DNA of 64,000 nt from Streptomyces capitiformicae (GCF_002214185.1 NZ_CP022161.1:6393486-6457485), one strand, 5' to 3'; positions 39,954 through 49,065 are shown, counted from the first letter of the stretch. Notes: generated by a model from the sequence alone, not told the origin. Made by a program: numbers and translations.

Positions 39954-41615
39954 ATGTCGCCCCAGCAGCACACCCTCACCAGAGTCCGTACGGCCTACGC
40001 CCGCATCGACGCCGTAAACCGCCCCGAGCTCTGGATCGACCTGCGCCGACAACCAGAGGTCGAGGCCGAGGCCCGCTCCATCGACGAACGTCTCGCCGCC
40101 GGCAACCACCTCCCCCTCGCCGGCCGCCTCTTCGCCGTCAAGGGCAACATCGACGTCCACGGCCTCCCCACCACCGCCGGCTGCCCGGCCTACGCGTACA
40201 CACCGGAGTCCGACGCCCCCGTGGTCGCCCGCCTCCGCAACGCCGGCGCCATCGTCCTCGGCATCACCAACCTCGACCAGTTCGCCACAGGCCTCGTCGG
40301 CACCCGTTCCCCCCACGGCGCCGTCCGCAACGCCCACGACCCGACCCGCATCAGCGGCGGCTCCAGCTCGGGCTCGGCCGTAGCGGTAGCCCTCGGCATC
40401 GTCGACTTCGCCCTCGGCACGGACACGGCGGGCTCCGGCCGCGTCCCCGCCGCCTTCAACGGCATCGTCGGACTGAAGCCCACCCGAGGCCTGGTCCCCA
40501 CCACCGGCGTCGTCCCGGCCTGCGCCTCCCTGGACTGCGTGACGGTGTTCGCCCGCACCCTCCCGGAAGCCGAACAGGCCCTCGCCCACATGGCCTCCCC
40601 GCCGTCCCGCGACCTCCCGCCCCTGCCCCAGCGCGCCCCCAGTCCCTGGCGCGTCGCCGTCCCCCCGCGCGACCAACTCGGCGAGCTGGACGAGGGCTGG
40701 GCGGAGGCATACGAGGCGGCAGTACACCAACTGGCCTCCGCAGGCGCGGAGATCCGCCCCCTCGACCTCACCCCCTTCACCGAGGCGGCGGCGATGCTGT
40801 ACCAGGGCGCGTTCGTCGCCGAGCGCTACACAGCCGTAGGAAGCTTTATCGACAAGGCGATCACAGACGGAGTCGACTCCCTCGATCCCACCGTCGTCGG
40901 CATCATCACCCGCGCCCGCGACATCCCGGCCCACCAACTCTTCACCGACCAGGCCCACCTGGCCGACCTGCGCACCCGGGCCCTCACCGAACTGGCCGAC
41001 GCGGACGCCCTGTTGCTGCCCACCACTCCGGGCCACCCCACCCTCGCCGAAGTGGCCGCCGACCCGCTGGGCTCGAACGCCCGCCTGGGCCGCTTCACCA
41101 ACTCCACGAACCTCTTCGACCAGGCCGCGGTGGCCGTCCCGGCGGGCGAGGCGAACGGCCTCCCCTTCGGCGTCATGCTGATCGGACCGGCGTTCACGGA
41201 CGCCCGCCTGGCCCGCATCGCCGCGCTCCTCCAACCGGAGCCCCAGCTGGCCGTGGTGGGCGCCCACCTCTCGGACCAGCCGCTGAACCCTCAGCTCCTG
41301 TCCTTGGGCGCCCACCTGGAACGAACGACCACAACGGCCCCGGTCTACCGCCTGCACGCCCTGCGAACGACCCCACCCAAGCCGGGCCTGGTCCACGCGG
41401 GCGAGGACGGCGCCTCAATCGAGACGGAGGTATGGCGCCTCCCCGCAGAAGGCCTGGGCCGCCTACTGGCGGCCCTTCCCCGCCCCATGACCCTGGGCAC
41501 GATCGAACTCTCCGACGGCACCCATGTCCCCGGCTTCCTCTGCGAGCCTGACGCCCTGGCGGACGCCGAGGACATCACGAGGTACGGCAGCTGGCGCTCA
41601 TATCTGAACCGCTGA
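39954..41615 (+). CDS. atzF: allophanate hydrolase
   Basis: This 553-residue amidase-signature enzyme hydrolyses allophanate to ammonia and carbon dioxide, the second half of the amidolyase pathway. The catalytic Lys63 (FAVKGNIDVHG), cis-Ser in ISGGSSSGSAVAV (about 133-145) and nucleophile Ser161 (TDTAGSGRVPA) are intact. A separate C-terminal domain (about 435-553, RLHALRTTPPKPGLVH to FLCEPDALADAEDITRYGSW) is that of AtzF/Dur1,2 enzymes. ATG 39954 follows AAGGA at six bases. A 179-bp gap with a dispersed repeat separates it from the carboxylase. The symbol is used by family. Confidence 0.92.
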   Translation: MSPQQHTLTRVRTAYARIDAVNRPELWIDLRRQPEVEAEARSIDERLAAGNHLPLAGRLFAVKGNIDVHGLPTTAGCPAYAYTPESDAPVVARLRNAGAIVLGITNLDQFATGLVGTRSPHGAVRNAHDPTRISGGSSSGSAVAVALGIVDFALGTDTAGSGRVPAAFNGIVGLKPTRGLVPTTGVVPACASLDCVTVFARTLPEAEQALAHMASPPSRDLPPLPQRAPSPWRVAVPPRDQLGELDEGWAEAYEAAVHQLASAGAEIRPLDLTPFTEAAAMLYQGAFVAERYTAVGSFIDKAITDGVDSLDPTVVGIITRARDIPAHQLFTDQAHLADLRTRALTELADADALLLPTTPGHPTLAEVAADPLGSNARLGRFTNSTNLFDQAAVAVPAGEANGLPFGVMLIGPAFTDARLARIAALLQPEPQLAVVGAHLSDQPLNPQLLSLGAHLERTTTTAPVYRLHALRTTPPKPGLVHAGEDGASIETEVWRLPAEGLGRLLAALPRPMTLGTIELSDGTHVPGFLCEPDALADAEDITRYGSWRSYLNR

Positions 41616-41631
41616 GCAGGGACAGCATCCC

Positions 41632-41671
41632 CAGGGGCGCGGGGCTGTATCGATATGCGGCTCCGCCGCGT
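41632..41671. repeat. dispersed GCGGCTCCGC repeat, copy 1
   Basis: GGGGCGCGGGGCTGTATCGA followed by TATGCGGCTCCGCCGCGTG lies between convergent genes. Related copies run in the other orientation at 62169-62197 and 63331-63360. The unit can fold and may serve as a terminator for the urea operon. Confidence 0.7.
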
Positions 41672-41715
41672 GCGCGCGACCAGCCACCGACTACCCGTCA
41701 GCCGCCAGATAACAA

Positions 41716-44520
41716 CTACCCCACCGACGAGTAGGCGACCACCCCACGCAACAGCCCATCCACAGCCTTACGCGCACTCTTCCCCACGCTCGACCCGGAG
41801 GGCGCCGCGGCCGAGATCTGCCCCAGCACATCGATCACCTGCTTGCACCACCGCACAAAGTCCCCGGCCGGCATCTCCGCCTCCCGAAGCACCTCGTCGA
41901 GTCCCTTCCCCGACGCCCACATGTACGCGGCCCAGGCGAAGCCGAGGTCGGGCTCACGCTGCCCGACCCCTTCGCTCTGCGTGATCCGGAACTCCTCCTC
42001 CAGCGCGTCCAGCCGCCCCCAGATCCGCACCATCTCCCCCAGCGCGGCCTTGGCATTGCCGGACGGCAGCTTCGGCGCCATCGCGTCATCGCCGACCCGG
42101 GCCTCGTACACGAGCGCCGAAACACACGCCGCGAGCTCAGCCGGGCCCAGGCCCTCCCACACACCGGCCCGCAGGCACTCACTCGCGAGCAGATCCAGCT
42201 CACCGTAGAGCCGTGCGAGCCTCTTCCCGTGCTCGGTGACCTCGTCACCCCGCAGGTAGTCCAGCTCGGTCAACAGGGCGACGATGCGATCAAAGGTCCG
42301 CGCGATCGTGTTCGTTCGCCCCTCGATACGCCGCTCCAGCTGCGCGGTGTCCCGCTTGAGCCGGTAGTAGCGCTCGGCCCAACGGGCGTGGTCCTCACGG
42401 TCGTTGCAGCCATGGCACGGATGGGCCCGCAGCTCGGTCCGCAGCCGCGCTATCTCGCGGTCGTCGGCGGCGGCAGCCCTCCGCTTGCGGTGCCGGTCAG
42501 GCACGAGATGCCCGGCCTTGGTGCGCAGCGCGGAGGCCAGATCCCGTCGCGACTGGGGCGAGCGCGGGTTGAAGGACTTCGGGATCCGCATCCTCTCCAG
42601 GGCCTCGACCGGCACCGGGAAGTCCATCGACGCCAGCCGCTTGACCTGCCGCTCGGCGGTCAGCACCAGCGGACGCGGCCCGTCGTGGTACTCGAAGCCC
42701 CGGTGGCCGTTGGACCGCCCGGCGGGCAGCCCGGGGTCCAGGACCAGCGCGAGTCCGGCGTACTTGCCGGTCGGGACATGGATGACGTCCCCGGGCTTGA
42801 GCTTCTCCAGCGCCACGGCGGCCTCGGCACGCCGCTGGGCCGCTCCCTGCTTGGCCAGCTCGGTCTCGCGGTCCTTCAGCTCCCGCCGCAGGCGCGCGTA
42901 CTCCTCGAAGTCGCCGAGGTGGCAGGTCATGGACTCCTTGTAGCCCTCCAGACCCTCCTCGTTGCGCTGCACCTGCCGGGAGATCCCGACGACGGACTTG
43001 TCGGCCTGGAACTGCGCGAACGACGTCTCCAGCAATTCGCGGGACCGATGCCGCCCGAACTGCTCGACCAGGTTGACCGCCATGTTGTACGACGGCTTGA
43101 AGCTGGAGCGCAGCGGATACGTACGCGTACCCGCGAGGCCGGCCAGATGATCGGGGTTCATGCCGCGCTGCCACAGCACGACCGCATGCCCCTCCACATC
43201 GATGCCACGCCGGCCGGCCCGCCCCGTCAACTGCGTGTACTCACCCGGTGTGATGTCGGCGTGCTGCTCGCCGTTCCACTTGACGAGCTTCTCCAACACC
43301 ACCGAGCGGGCGGGCATGTTGATGCCGAGGGCGAGGGTCTCGGTGGCGAACACGGCCTTGACCAGGCCGCGTACGAAGAGCTCCTCGACGACCTCCTTGA
43401 ACGTCGGCAGCATGCCCGCGTGGTGGGCCGCTATGCCGCGCTCCAGGCCTTCCAACCACTCGTAGTAGCCGAGGACGTGCAGGTCTTCGGCGGGGATCGA
43501 CGCCGTGCGCTCCTCGACGAGGGCGCGCACTCTGAGCCGGGCGTCGTCGTCGTTGAGCCGGAGCCCCGCGTACAGGCACTGCTGTACGGCGGCCTCGCAG
43601 GCGGCGCGGCTGAAGATGAAGGTGATGGCGGGCAACAGGCCTTCGGAGTCGAGCCGTTCGATCACTTCGGGCCGGCTCGGGATCCACACCCTGGAACGCT
43701 GTCTGCGCTCGCGCTCACGGTCGGCCTCGCGCATGGCGCGGCCGCGCCTGCGGTCCTGGAAGGAGGGGCGGCTGGCCTCCATGCGCGCCATGCGCGTGAG
43801 GTCGGGGTTGACGGCCTTCTTGTGGCCCTCGCCCTCCTCGAAGAGGTCGTGCATCCGCCGCCCGGCGAGGACGTGCTGGAACAGCGGCACGGGCCGGTGC
43901 TCGGAGACGATCACCTCGGTGTCGCCGCGCACGGTGTCCAGCCAGTCGCCGAACTCCTCGGCGTTCGACACGGTCGCCGACAGCGAGACGAGGGTGACGG
44001 ACTCCGGGAGGTGGATGATCACTTCCTCCCATACGGCCCCGCGGAAGCGGTCGGAGAGGTAGTGCACCTCGTCCATGACCACGTGGCCGAGACCGATGAG
44101 GGTCTGGGAGCCCGCGTACAGCATGTTCCGCAGCACCTCGGTGGTCATCACGACCACGGGGGCGTCGGAGTTGACGCTGTTGTCGCCCGTGAGCAGGCCG
44201 ACCTTCTCGGCGCCGTAACGGCGGCACAGGTCGGCGTACTTCTGGTTCGACAGTGCCTTGATGGGGGTCGTGTAGAAGCACTTCTTGCCCTGCCGGAGGG
44301 CGAGGTGGACGGCGAACTCGCCGACGATCGTCTTGCCCGAGCCGGTGGGGGCGGCCACGAGCACGCCCTTGCCGGCTTCCAGCGCCTGGCAGGCCTCGAT
44401 CTGGAAGGGGTCGAGACCGAAGTCGTACATCTCGCGGAAGGACGCGAGCGCGGTGGCCTGCTCGGCAGCGCGCCTACGTGCTGCCGCATACCGCTCGGCC
44501 GGGGAGAGGTCCTCTGTCAT
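41716..44520 (-). CDS. Ski2/Mtr4-like DEAD/DEAH-box RNA helicase
   Basis: This 934-residue superfamily 2 helicase has motif I AAPTGSGKT, motif Ia TTPIKALSNQKYAD, motif II DEVHYL, motif III SLSATVSN, motif V ATETLALGINMP and motif VI QLTGRAGRRG. A C-terminal arch-less Ski2/DSHCT-like domain (about 780-930, AYMWASGKGLDEVLREAEMP AGDFVRWCKQ with a break) is present. A Cys-x2-Cys (HPCHGCNDREDH) occurs in the middle. It probably acts in RNA turnover or processing. ATG 44520 gives MTEDLSPAERYAAARRRAAE; an in-frame start 15 codons upstream is less likely. It follows tatC and a hairpin terminator. Confidence 0.93.
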   Translation of the reverse strand: MTEDLSPAERYAAARRRAAEQATALASFREMYDFGLDPFQIEACQALEAGKGVLVAAPTGSGKTIVGEFAVHLALRQGKKCFYTTPIKALSNQKYADLCRRYGAEKVGLLTGDNSVNSDAPVVVMTTEVLRNMLYAGSQTLIGLGHVVMDEVHYLSDRFRGAVWEEVIIHLPESVTLVSLSATVSNAEEFGDWLDTVRGDTEVIVSEHRPVPLFQHVLAGRRMHDLFEEGEGHKKAVNPDLTRMARMEASRPSFQDRRRGRAMREADRERERRQRSRVWIPSRPEVIERLDSEGLLPAITFIFSRAACEAAVQQCLYAGLRLNDDDARLRVRALVEERTASIPAEDLHVLGYYEWLEGLERGIAAHHAGMLPTFKEVVEELFVRGLVKAVFATETLALGINMPARSVVLEKLVKWNGEQHADITPGEYTQLTGRAGRRGIDVEGHAVVLWQRGMNPDHLAGLAGTRTYPLRSSFKPSYNMAVNLVEQFGRHRSRELLETSFAQFQADKSVVGISRQVQRNEEGLEGYKESMTCHLGDFEEYARLRRELKDRETELAKQGAAQRRAEAAVALEKLKPGDVIHVPTGKYAGLALVLDPGLPAGRSNGHRGFEYHDGPRPLVLTAERQVKRLASMDFPVPVEALERMRIPKSFNPRSPQSRRDLASALRTKAGHLVPDRHRKRRAAAADDREIARLRTELRAHPCHGCNDREDHARWAERYYRLKRDTAQLERRIEGRTNTIARTFDRIVALLTELDYLRGDEVTEHGKRLARLYGELDLLASECLRAGVWEGLGPAELAACVSALVYEARVGDDAMAPKLPSGNAKAALGEMVRIWGRLDALEEEFRITQSEGVGQREPDLGFAWAAYMWASGKGLDEVLREAEMPAGDFVRWCKQVIDVLGQISAAAPSGSSVGKSARKAVDGLLRGVVAYSSVG

Positions 44521-44592
44521 CGTGCTTTCGAGCGTACCGGGCCCCACTGACAACAGGACGATCATTATCCGGATATCTGCCCGCGCGCAGAA

Positions 44593-44626
44593 GCGGCCGG
44601 GTGCGCCCCGTGGGCGCCCCGGCCGC
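44593..44626. terminator. hairpin terminator after tatC
   Basis: The stem GCGGCCGGG / CCCGGCCGC continues inward with GCGCC / GGGCGC around CCGT. It lies 14 bp beyond the tatC stop and upstream of the helicase gene. Confidence 0.65.
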
Positions 44627-44640
44627 GTACAGCCCGTGTC

Positions 44641-45591
44641 TCAGGTGACGTCGTCGTAGCCGTTGATCCGCTCGTGCTCGGGGTCCGCCTGGGACGGCAG
44701 CGACCGGCTGGCGGAGACCGCCTCGACCTCGCCGATGGCCTCGGGGGTGAGATCCAGTTCGGAGGCCTCGTCGTCGTCGGGCTCCAGGGCCTCGCGACGC
44801 CGCTTGCGCTTGTCGTTCACCAGGGCGAAGCCGGTGGCGAGGAAGTAGAGCAGGATGATCGGCGCGGCGAGCGCGATCATCGACACGGGGTCGACCGTGG
44901 GCGTGGCGAAGGCGGCGAACAGGGTGACACCCATGATCATGGGCCGCCACCAGCCCAGCATCCGGCGCCCGGTGACCATGCCGGTCATGTTCATCATGAC
45001 CAGCAGCAGCGGCAGTTCGAAGGCGAGCCCGAAGACGATCACCATGCGGGTCACGAGGTCCAGCAACTCGTCCAGGGGCAGCAGGTTGACGGCGCCGTCG
45101 GGAGTGAAGCCGATCATGACCTCGGCGGCCGCGGGCAGCACGTGGTACGAGAAGTAGGCGCCCATCATGAACAGCGGGAAGCCCGCCGCGACGAAGGCCG
45201 TCGAGTAGCGCTTCTCGTGCCGGTGCAGACCGGGCGCAATGAACGCCCAGAGCTGGTAGAGCCAGACCGGGCTGGCGATGACGACACCGGCCGTCAGCGA
45301 CACCTTGATCATCAGCGTGAACGGGCCCATCAGGCCCGACATCGTGATGTTGCCGCAGGCCCCCTTGCTCTGCTTGGCGAGCTCCGTGAACGCCTTCGTA
45401 CAGCCGACGGACTCCTGGACGGGCCGGGTCAGGAAGTTGATGATCTCCTGATAGAAGACCAACCCCACCACCGCGGCCAGCATGATGGCCAGGATCGACT
45501 TGCCCAGCCGGTTGCGGAGCTCACGAAGGTGCTCCACGAGGGGCATCCGCCCCTCGGGGTCCTTCTCCTTCTTGCGGGCAGACTTGAGCAA
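44641..45591 (-). CDS. tatC: Sec-independent protein translocase TatC
   Basis: This 316-residue membrane protein is TatC, the receptor of the twin-arginine pathway. It has six transmembrane helices; signatures are MPLVEHLRELRNRLGKSI, SPVWLYQLWAFIAPGLHRHEKR and the conserved GLAFELPLLLVMM. The first periplasmic loop is longer than usual (RPVQESVGCTKAFTELAKQS). The C-terminal 60 residues are acidic and cytoplasmic. A TTG at 45591 follows GAGGA at six bases and gives the expected N-terminus; no ATG or GTG fits. It lies 50 bp after tatA. Confidence 0.96.
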   Translation of the reverse strand: MLKSARKKEKDPEGRMPLVEHLRELRNRLGKSILAIMLAAVVGLVFYQEIINFLTRPVQESVGCTKAFTELAKQSKGACGNITMSGLMGPFTLMIKVSLTAGVVIASPVWLYQLWAFIAPGLHRHEKRYSTAFVAAGFPLFMMGAYFSYHVLPAAAEVMIGFTPDGAVNLLPLDELLDLVTRMVIVFGLAFELPLLLVMMNMTGMVTGRRMLGWWRPMIMGVTLFAAFATPTVDPVSMIALAAPIILLYFLATGFALVNDKRKRRREALEPDDDEASELDLTPEAIGEVEAVSASRSLPSQADPEHERINGYDDVT

Positions 45592-45641
45592 CCCACGTCC
45601 TCATCTCGTGCGGCAGGCCGGAAGACTTGTCCGGCCTTGTG

Positions 45642-45929
45642 TCAGCGCTTGGTCGTGTCCGTCGGCTCGGCGACCGGGCGGGAGCTGGTCACGTCACCGG
45701 GGGCGGCCTGGATGGTGCGCTGAGCCGGAGCCTCGCCGGGGGTGGGCGGAGCGGACGCGGCCGTGGTGTCCTCCTGACCGTCCGACTTCATCGCCTTGGC
45801 CTCGCTCTTGAGGATGCGCGCGGACTTGCCGAGCGAGCGCGCCATGTCCGGAAGCTTCTTCGCGCCGAAGAGCAGGATGATGACGACGAGGATGAGAATG
45901 ATCTCGGTGGGGCCGAGCTTTCCGAACAT
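45642..45929 (-). CDS. tatA: twin-arginine translocase subunit TatA
   Basis: This 95-residue protein has the N-terminal membrane helix MFGKLGPTEIILILVVIILLFGAKKLPDMARSLGKS with the FGAKKLP hinge, an amphipathic helix and a disordered acidic tail. It oligomerises to form the Tat pore with TatC, encoded 50 bp downstream. A separate tatB is not here. The ATG at 45929 is used. An 18-bp perfect palindrome lies about 40 bp upstream. Confidence 0.97.
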   Translation of the reverse strand: MFGKLGPTEIILILVVIILLFGAKKLPDMARSLGKSARILKSEAKAMKSDGQEDTTAASAPPTPGEAPAQRTIQAAPGDVTSSRPVAEPTDTTKR

Positions 45930-45966
45930 ATGTCTTTACCTTCTCACCGAGGCAGCAGGTGGGGGC

Positions 45967-45984
45967 TGTCCGACCGGTCGGACA
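45967..45984. promoter_or_regulatory. 18-bp perfect palindrome upstream of tatA
   Basis: TGTCCGACCGGTCGGACA is fully symmetrical and lies 38-55 bp before the tatA ATG. Its first 14 bases recur upstream of infC (4013-4026). It may be an operator; the protein is unknown. Confidence 0.4.
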
Positions 45985-46186
45985 TGTGTCCGAACAATCG
46001 TGTTGGCAGCGATCGTAACGCTCAGGGGTGAATGCGAGGCAATCCCTGTGCGTACTCCCGATTCGCGACTCGGGCCTCGTTCTCCGTGCCGCGACAGGCA
46101 GCGTACCTGCCGATGGTGTGAAGGTGACAGGGCGAAGTGGCACATATGGCACCCGGCAGCCAACTCACAGCAGGCTCGGCCGGAAC

Positions 46187-46381
46187 TCACAGAGCGTCCA
46201 CAGAGCGGGCCGCGCTCACCGTCGCCCGCTCCAGCTCCTCCGCCGCCCGATTGATCCGCCGAGCCGACTCCGCGACCTGCCGCCCCAGCCGCTGAGCCTC
46301 CACAAAGACCCGCACGGCAAGCACCCCCAGCACGGCAAGACCCACGAACCCCACGGCAACGGCAAACATCGGCCAGAACAT
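46187..46381 (-). CDS. small membrane protein
   Basis: This 64-residue protein has one N-terminal transmembrane helix (MFWPMFAVAVGFVGLAVLGVLAVRVF) and a charged helix (EAQRLGRQVAESARRINRAAEELERATVSAA) likely to be coiled-coil and cytoplasmic. The ATG at 46381 is preceded by TAGGGT (46394-46389) at seven bases with no ribosome-binding site, so leaderless translation is likely. It lies between the Zn-ribbon protein and tatA on the same strand. The function is unknown, and its position near tatA is conserved as far as I recall. Confidence 0.7.
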   Translation of the reverse strand: MFWPMFAVAVGFVGLAVLGVLAVRVFVEAQRLGRQVAESARRINRAAEELERATVSAARSVDAL

Positions 46382-46578
46382 GGCGACGACCCTAGGGCCT
46401 GCCCGGCGGATCCGGCCAGCGACGCGGGGCCTGGCACGCGCATCTGCCGCGTTGTCGTCAGTCGCCGACGCTCCGCGTCGACTCCTTCCACCGCCTTGCA
46501 GCTGCACGCACCAGGCCCCGCTCACCCCCGGTCACAAGGTCCCCGGCACAACCGCCGGCCTGATCCGCCGGGCAGACC

Positions 46579-46866
46579 CTAGCCCGCCGAATGCAGCCGC
46601 AAGGTCCTGACCCCGCCCCCGGTCAGCAGCTCGACGATCCGTTCCCCGGCCGGCTTACGGACGGCGACGCCGCACTCGGGGCAGGTGAAGGAGTAGAAGG
46701 TGGTGTTGCTGGTGGCGCCGATGGCGAGGCGGAGGGCGCTCGCGCCCAACTCGAAATTGGCCCGGCAGTCGGGGCAGCCGGCTCTGAAGACCACGTCGAC
46801 CGCCCTCTTCATACCCGCGAAGGCGACCGCCACGGACATCTCCTGCACGCCCTGCACACCAGACAT
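46579..46866 (-). CDS. small zinc-ribbon protein
   Basis: This 95-residue protein has two CxxC pairs, CPDC and CPEC (residues 31-34 and 62-65), making a zinc ribbon that encloses an ELGASALRLAIGATSNTTFYSFT segment. No enzymatic motif is present. It lies 73 bp downstream of pafC on the same strand. ATG 46866 is the longest plausible start; ATGs at codons 10 and 19 are alternatives, the latter giving MKRAVDVVFRAG. Such proteins may bind nucleic acid or a partner protein. Confidence 0.75.
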   Translation of the reverse strand: MSGVQGVQEMSVAVAFAGMKRAVDVVFRAGCPDCRANFELGASALRLAIGATSNTTFYSFTCPECGVAVRKPAGERIVELLTGGGVRTLRLHSAG

Positions 46867-46939
46867 AGCCGAACCGCCGCTCACAACCCCCGCGCCTCCC
46901 TTGTGTGGTCGTTCGTCGCCCCCGGATCGCCCTCGCGGC

Positions 46940-48004
46940 TCACTCACGCCCGTCGTACCGCCGCCGGTCCTGGACCCCGGCCACCTCGCCGAGCGAGCCC
47001 CGCGGCCCGTCGTACGCGGGTACGACCTCGTCGTAGGCCGCCAGCGCCTCACGGGCCGCCCGGCGGGCGCTGTCCGCGAGGTCCGCGGGCGAGACGATCC
47101 GGCCGTCGCGCCCGAGCCGCAGCGCGAGGCGCCGCAGCGAGGCCGGGTCGGGCGTCCGCAGAGAGATCCGCAGCCCACCCTCCGGCAGCTCATCGGCGCT
47201 GTCGTGCGGGTAGTACTCGGCGACCCAGCGCCCGCCCGGACCGACCTCCACCACGACCTCCGGGTCCTCGGCGGCGGGCTGCACCAGCGCCTCCGACAGA
47301 TCCCGCAACTCGATCTCGGGCGGCGCGGACGGCTCGTCGAGGATCTTGATCTCGGCGACCCGGTCCAGCCGGAACGTACGGCGCGCCTCGGAGCGACGGC
47401 ACCAGGCCTCGACGTACGTGTGCCCGACGCTGACCAGACGGATCGGGTCGATCTCGCGTTCGGTGACCTCGTCACGGGCCGGCGAGTAGTAGCGGATCCA
47501 CAGGCGGCGGCGCTCCGAGATGGCCCGGTCGACGTCCGCGAAGACCCCGCCCTCCGATTCGAAGGTCACCGAGAGCCGTGAGCTGGCCCCGGCCGCCTCG
47601 CCCGCAGCGGCCTCCACCTTCGCGGTGGCCCGCAGCAGCGCCTGCCGGTCGCCCTCGCGCAGCCCGGGCAGCGTGGCCACCGCGCGGGCGGCCACCAGCA
47701 GCGCGGTCGCCTCGTCGGCGGCCAGCCTGAGCGGCTCGGCGGTCTCCGCGCCGAGCGCGGCCGGGTTGTGCCACCAGATGCGCTCGCCGTCGGTGTCGAT
47801 GTCGAGCAGGTCACCCCCGCGGAAGCTGGTCCCGCACATGGGCAGCACATCGAGGTCCGAGACCAGCTCGTCCTCGGTGATCCCGAAGGCACGGGCGACG
47901 TCCTCGATCCGGGCGCCGGGCCGCTCCCGCAGATACGTCACCAGGGAGAGCATCCGCCGGGTCTGGTCGATGGCGTTCCCCGGCCGGGCCGGTTTTCCCA
48001 CCAC
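46940..48004 (-). CDS. pafC: WYL-domain transcriptional regulator PafC
   Basis: This 354-residue protein has an N-terminal winged helix (MLSLVTYLRERPGARIEDVARAFGITEDELVSDLDVLPMCG), a WYL domain (RRLWIRYYSPARDEVTEREIDPIRLVSVGHTYVEAWCRR) and a C-terminal WCX region. With PafB it forms the heteromer that activates RecA-independent DNA-damage genes in mycobacteria; the WYL domain senses a nucleic-acid ligand. It lies 15 bp after pafB. Tandem GTGs at 48004 and 48001 are possible starts. Confidence 0.93.
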   Translation of the reverse strand: MVGKPARPGNAIDQTRRMLSLVTYLRERPGARIEDVARAFGITEDELVSDLDVLPMCGTSFRGGDLLDIDTDGERIWWHNPAALGAETAEPLRLAADEATALLVAARAVATLPGLREGDRQALLRATAKVEAAAGEAAGASSRLSVTFESEGGVFADVDRAISERRRLWIRYYSPARDEVTEREIDPIRLVSVGHTYVEAWCRRSEARRTFRLDRVAEIKILDEPSAPPEIELRDLSEALVQPAAEDPEVVVEVGPGGRWVAEYYPHDSADELPEGGLRISLRTPDPASLRRLALRLGRDGRIVSPADLADSARRAAREALAAYDEVVPAYDGPRGSLGEVAGVQDRRRYDGRE

Positions 48005-48019
48005 GTTCTTACGTCCCCT

Positions 48020-48997
48020 TCAGCCCTTGGCCACGGCACGCAGCCGGTCCACCACATCGGCCCGCAGCTCAGCCGGCTCCAGGACCACCACATCGGGCCC
48101 GAACTCCACCAGCCAGGCGTCCAGACCGTGCCCGTACGGAATCTCCAACTCGTCCCAGCCGTCCCCCAGTTCCCGCACGGCACTCGCCCTGGCCCGCAGC
48201 GGGTAGCCCGCGCCGGAGCGCAGCCGGATCAGCGCGGAGCGGTCCGCGGTCTCCCCCGCCCAGCTCGCGACCGTCTCCCGCACGGTGACGACGTCCGGGA
48301 CCGGCGCGGTGAAGGCACTCCCCCGGCTGCGCACCTTGCCGGTGATCCGCGAGAGCCGGAAGACGCGCTCGGCGCCCCGGTCGCGGTCGAAGCCGGCGAG
48401 ATACCAGTGGCCGCGCCAGCACTCGAGCGCCCACGGCTCGACATGGCGGGGCTCGGGGCGGGCGGCGGTGGCCTTGCGGTAGTCGAAGACGACCGGGCGG
48501 CGGTCGCGGCAGGCCAGCATCAGCGGCTCGAAGGCGGCCTCGTGCACGGGGATGCGCGGCTCCAGCGCGCCATGGGCCTCGTACGGGTCGACGTCCTCCG
48601 GAAGCCCCGCCGCGCGCAGCTTCTGCAGGGCGCCGCTCGCGGCACCGGCGAGCCGGGCCTGCTGCCAGACCTTGGCCGCGACACCGAGGGCGGCGGCCTC
48701 CTCGGCGTCGAGGGTGATCGGCGGAAGGCTGTTGCTGTCGCGGCGGGCCTGATACCCGACTTCGCCCTCCAGGTTCTCCACCGTCTCGATGACCAGGCCG
48801 AGTTCGCGAAGGTCGTCCTTGTCGCGCTCGAACATGCGGTTGAAGGAGTCGTCGGACCCGGCTGCGTCCATACCCGGCCTGGCGGCCTCGACATACGCCT
48901 CGATGGAATCCCGCAGCTCGCGCTTGCTGAGCGGCCGGCGCGTCCCCAGCAGACACAGCGCCAGGTTCATCAACCGCTCGGCCTTGGCAATGGCCAT
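48020..48997 (-). CDS. pafB: WYL-domain transcriptional regulator PafB
   Basis: This 325-residue WYL regulator is paralogous to its downstream neighbour, with an HTH (MAIAKAERLMNLALCLLGTRRPLSKRELRDSI), a WYL domain (RRPVVFDYRKATAARPEPRHVEPWALECWRGHWYLAGFD) and a WCX tail. It is the first gene of pafBC. In mycobacteria pafB and pafC are co-transcribed with pafA, whereas here two FKBP genes lie between, as is usual in Streptomyces. ATG 48997 follows AGGGAAGGG. A TAGAAG -10-like box lies about 27 bp upstream. Confidence 0.93.
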   Translation of the reverse strand: MAIAKAERLMNLALCLLGTRRPLSKRELRDSIEAYVEAARPGMDAAGSDDSFNRMFERDKDDLRELGLVIETVENLEGEVGYQARRDSNSLPPITLDAEEAAALGVAAKVWQQARLAGAASGALQKLRAAGLPEDVDPYEAHGALEPRIPVHEAAFEPLMLACRDRRPVVFDYRKATAARPEPRHVEPWALECWRGHWYLAGFDRDRGAERVFRLSRITGKVRSRGSAFTAPVPDVVTVRETVASWAGETADRSALIRLRSGAGYPLRARASAVRELGDGWDELEIPYGHGLDAWLVEFGPDVVVLEPAELRADVVDRLRAVAKG

Positions 48998-49065
48998 CGA
49001 CGCCCTTCCCTAAGGTGCTTCTAGCGGATGACCGTACCGCTACGAAGCATCGCGGCAAAAGCCGA

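Noticed and set aside
42229..44550. 773-codon plus-strand open frame opposite the helicase
   Set aside because: All helicase motifs are on the minus strand; the plus frame has no homology pattern or start signal.
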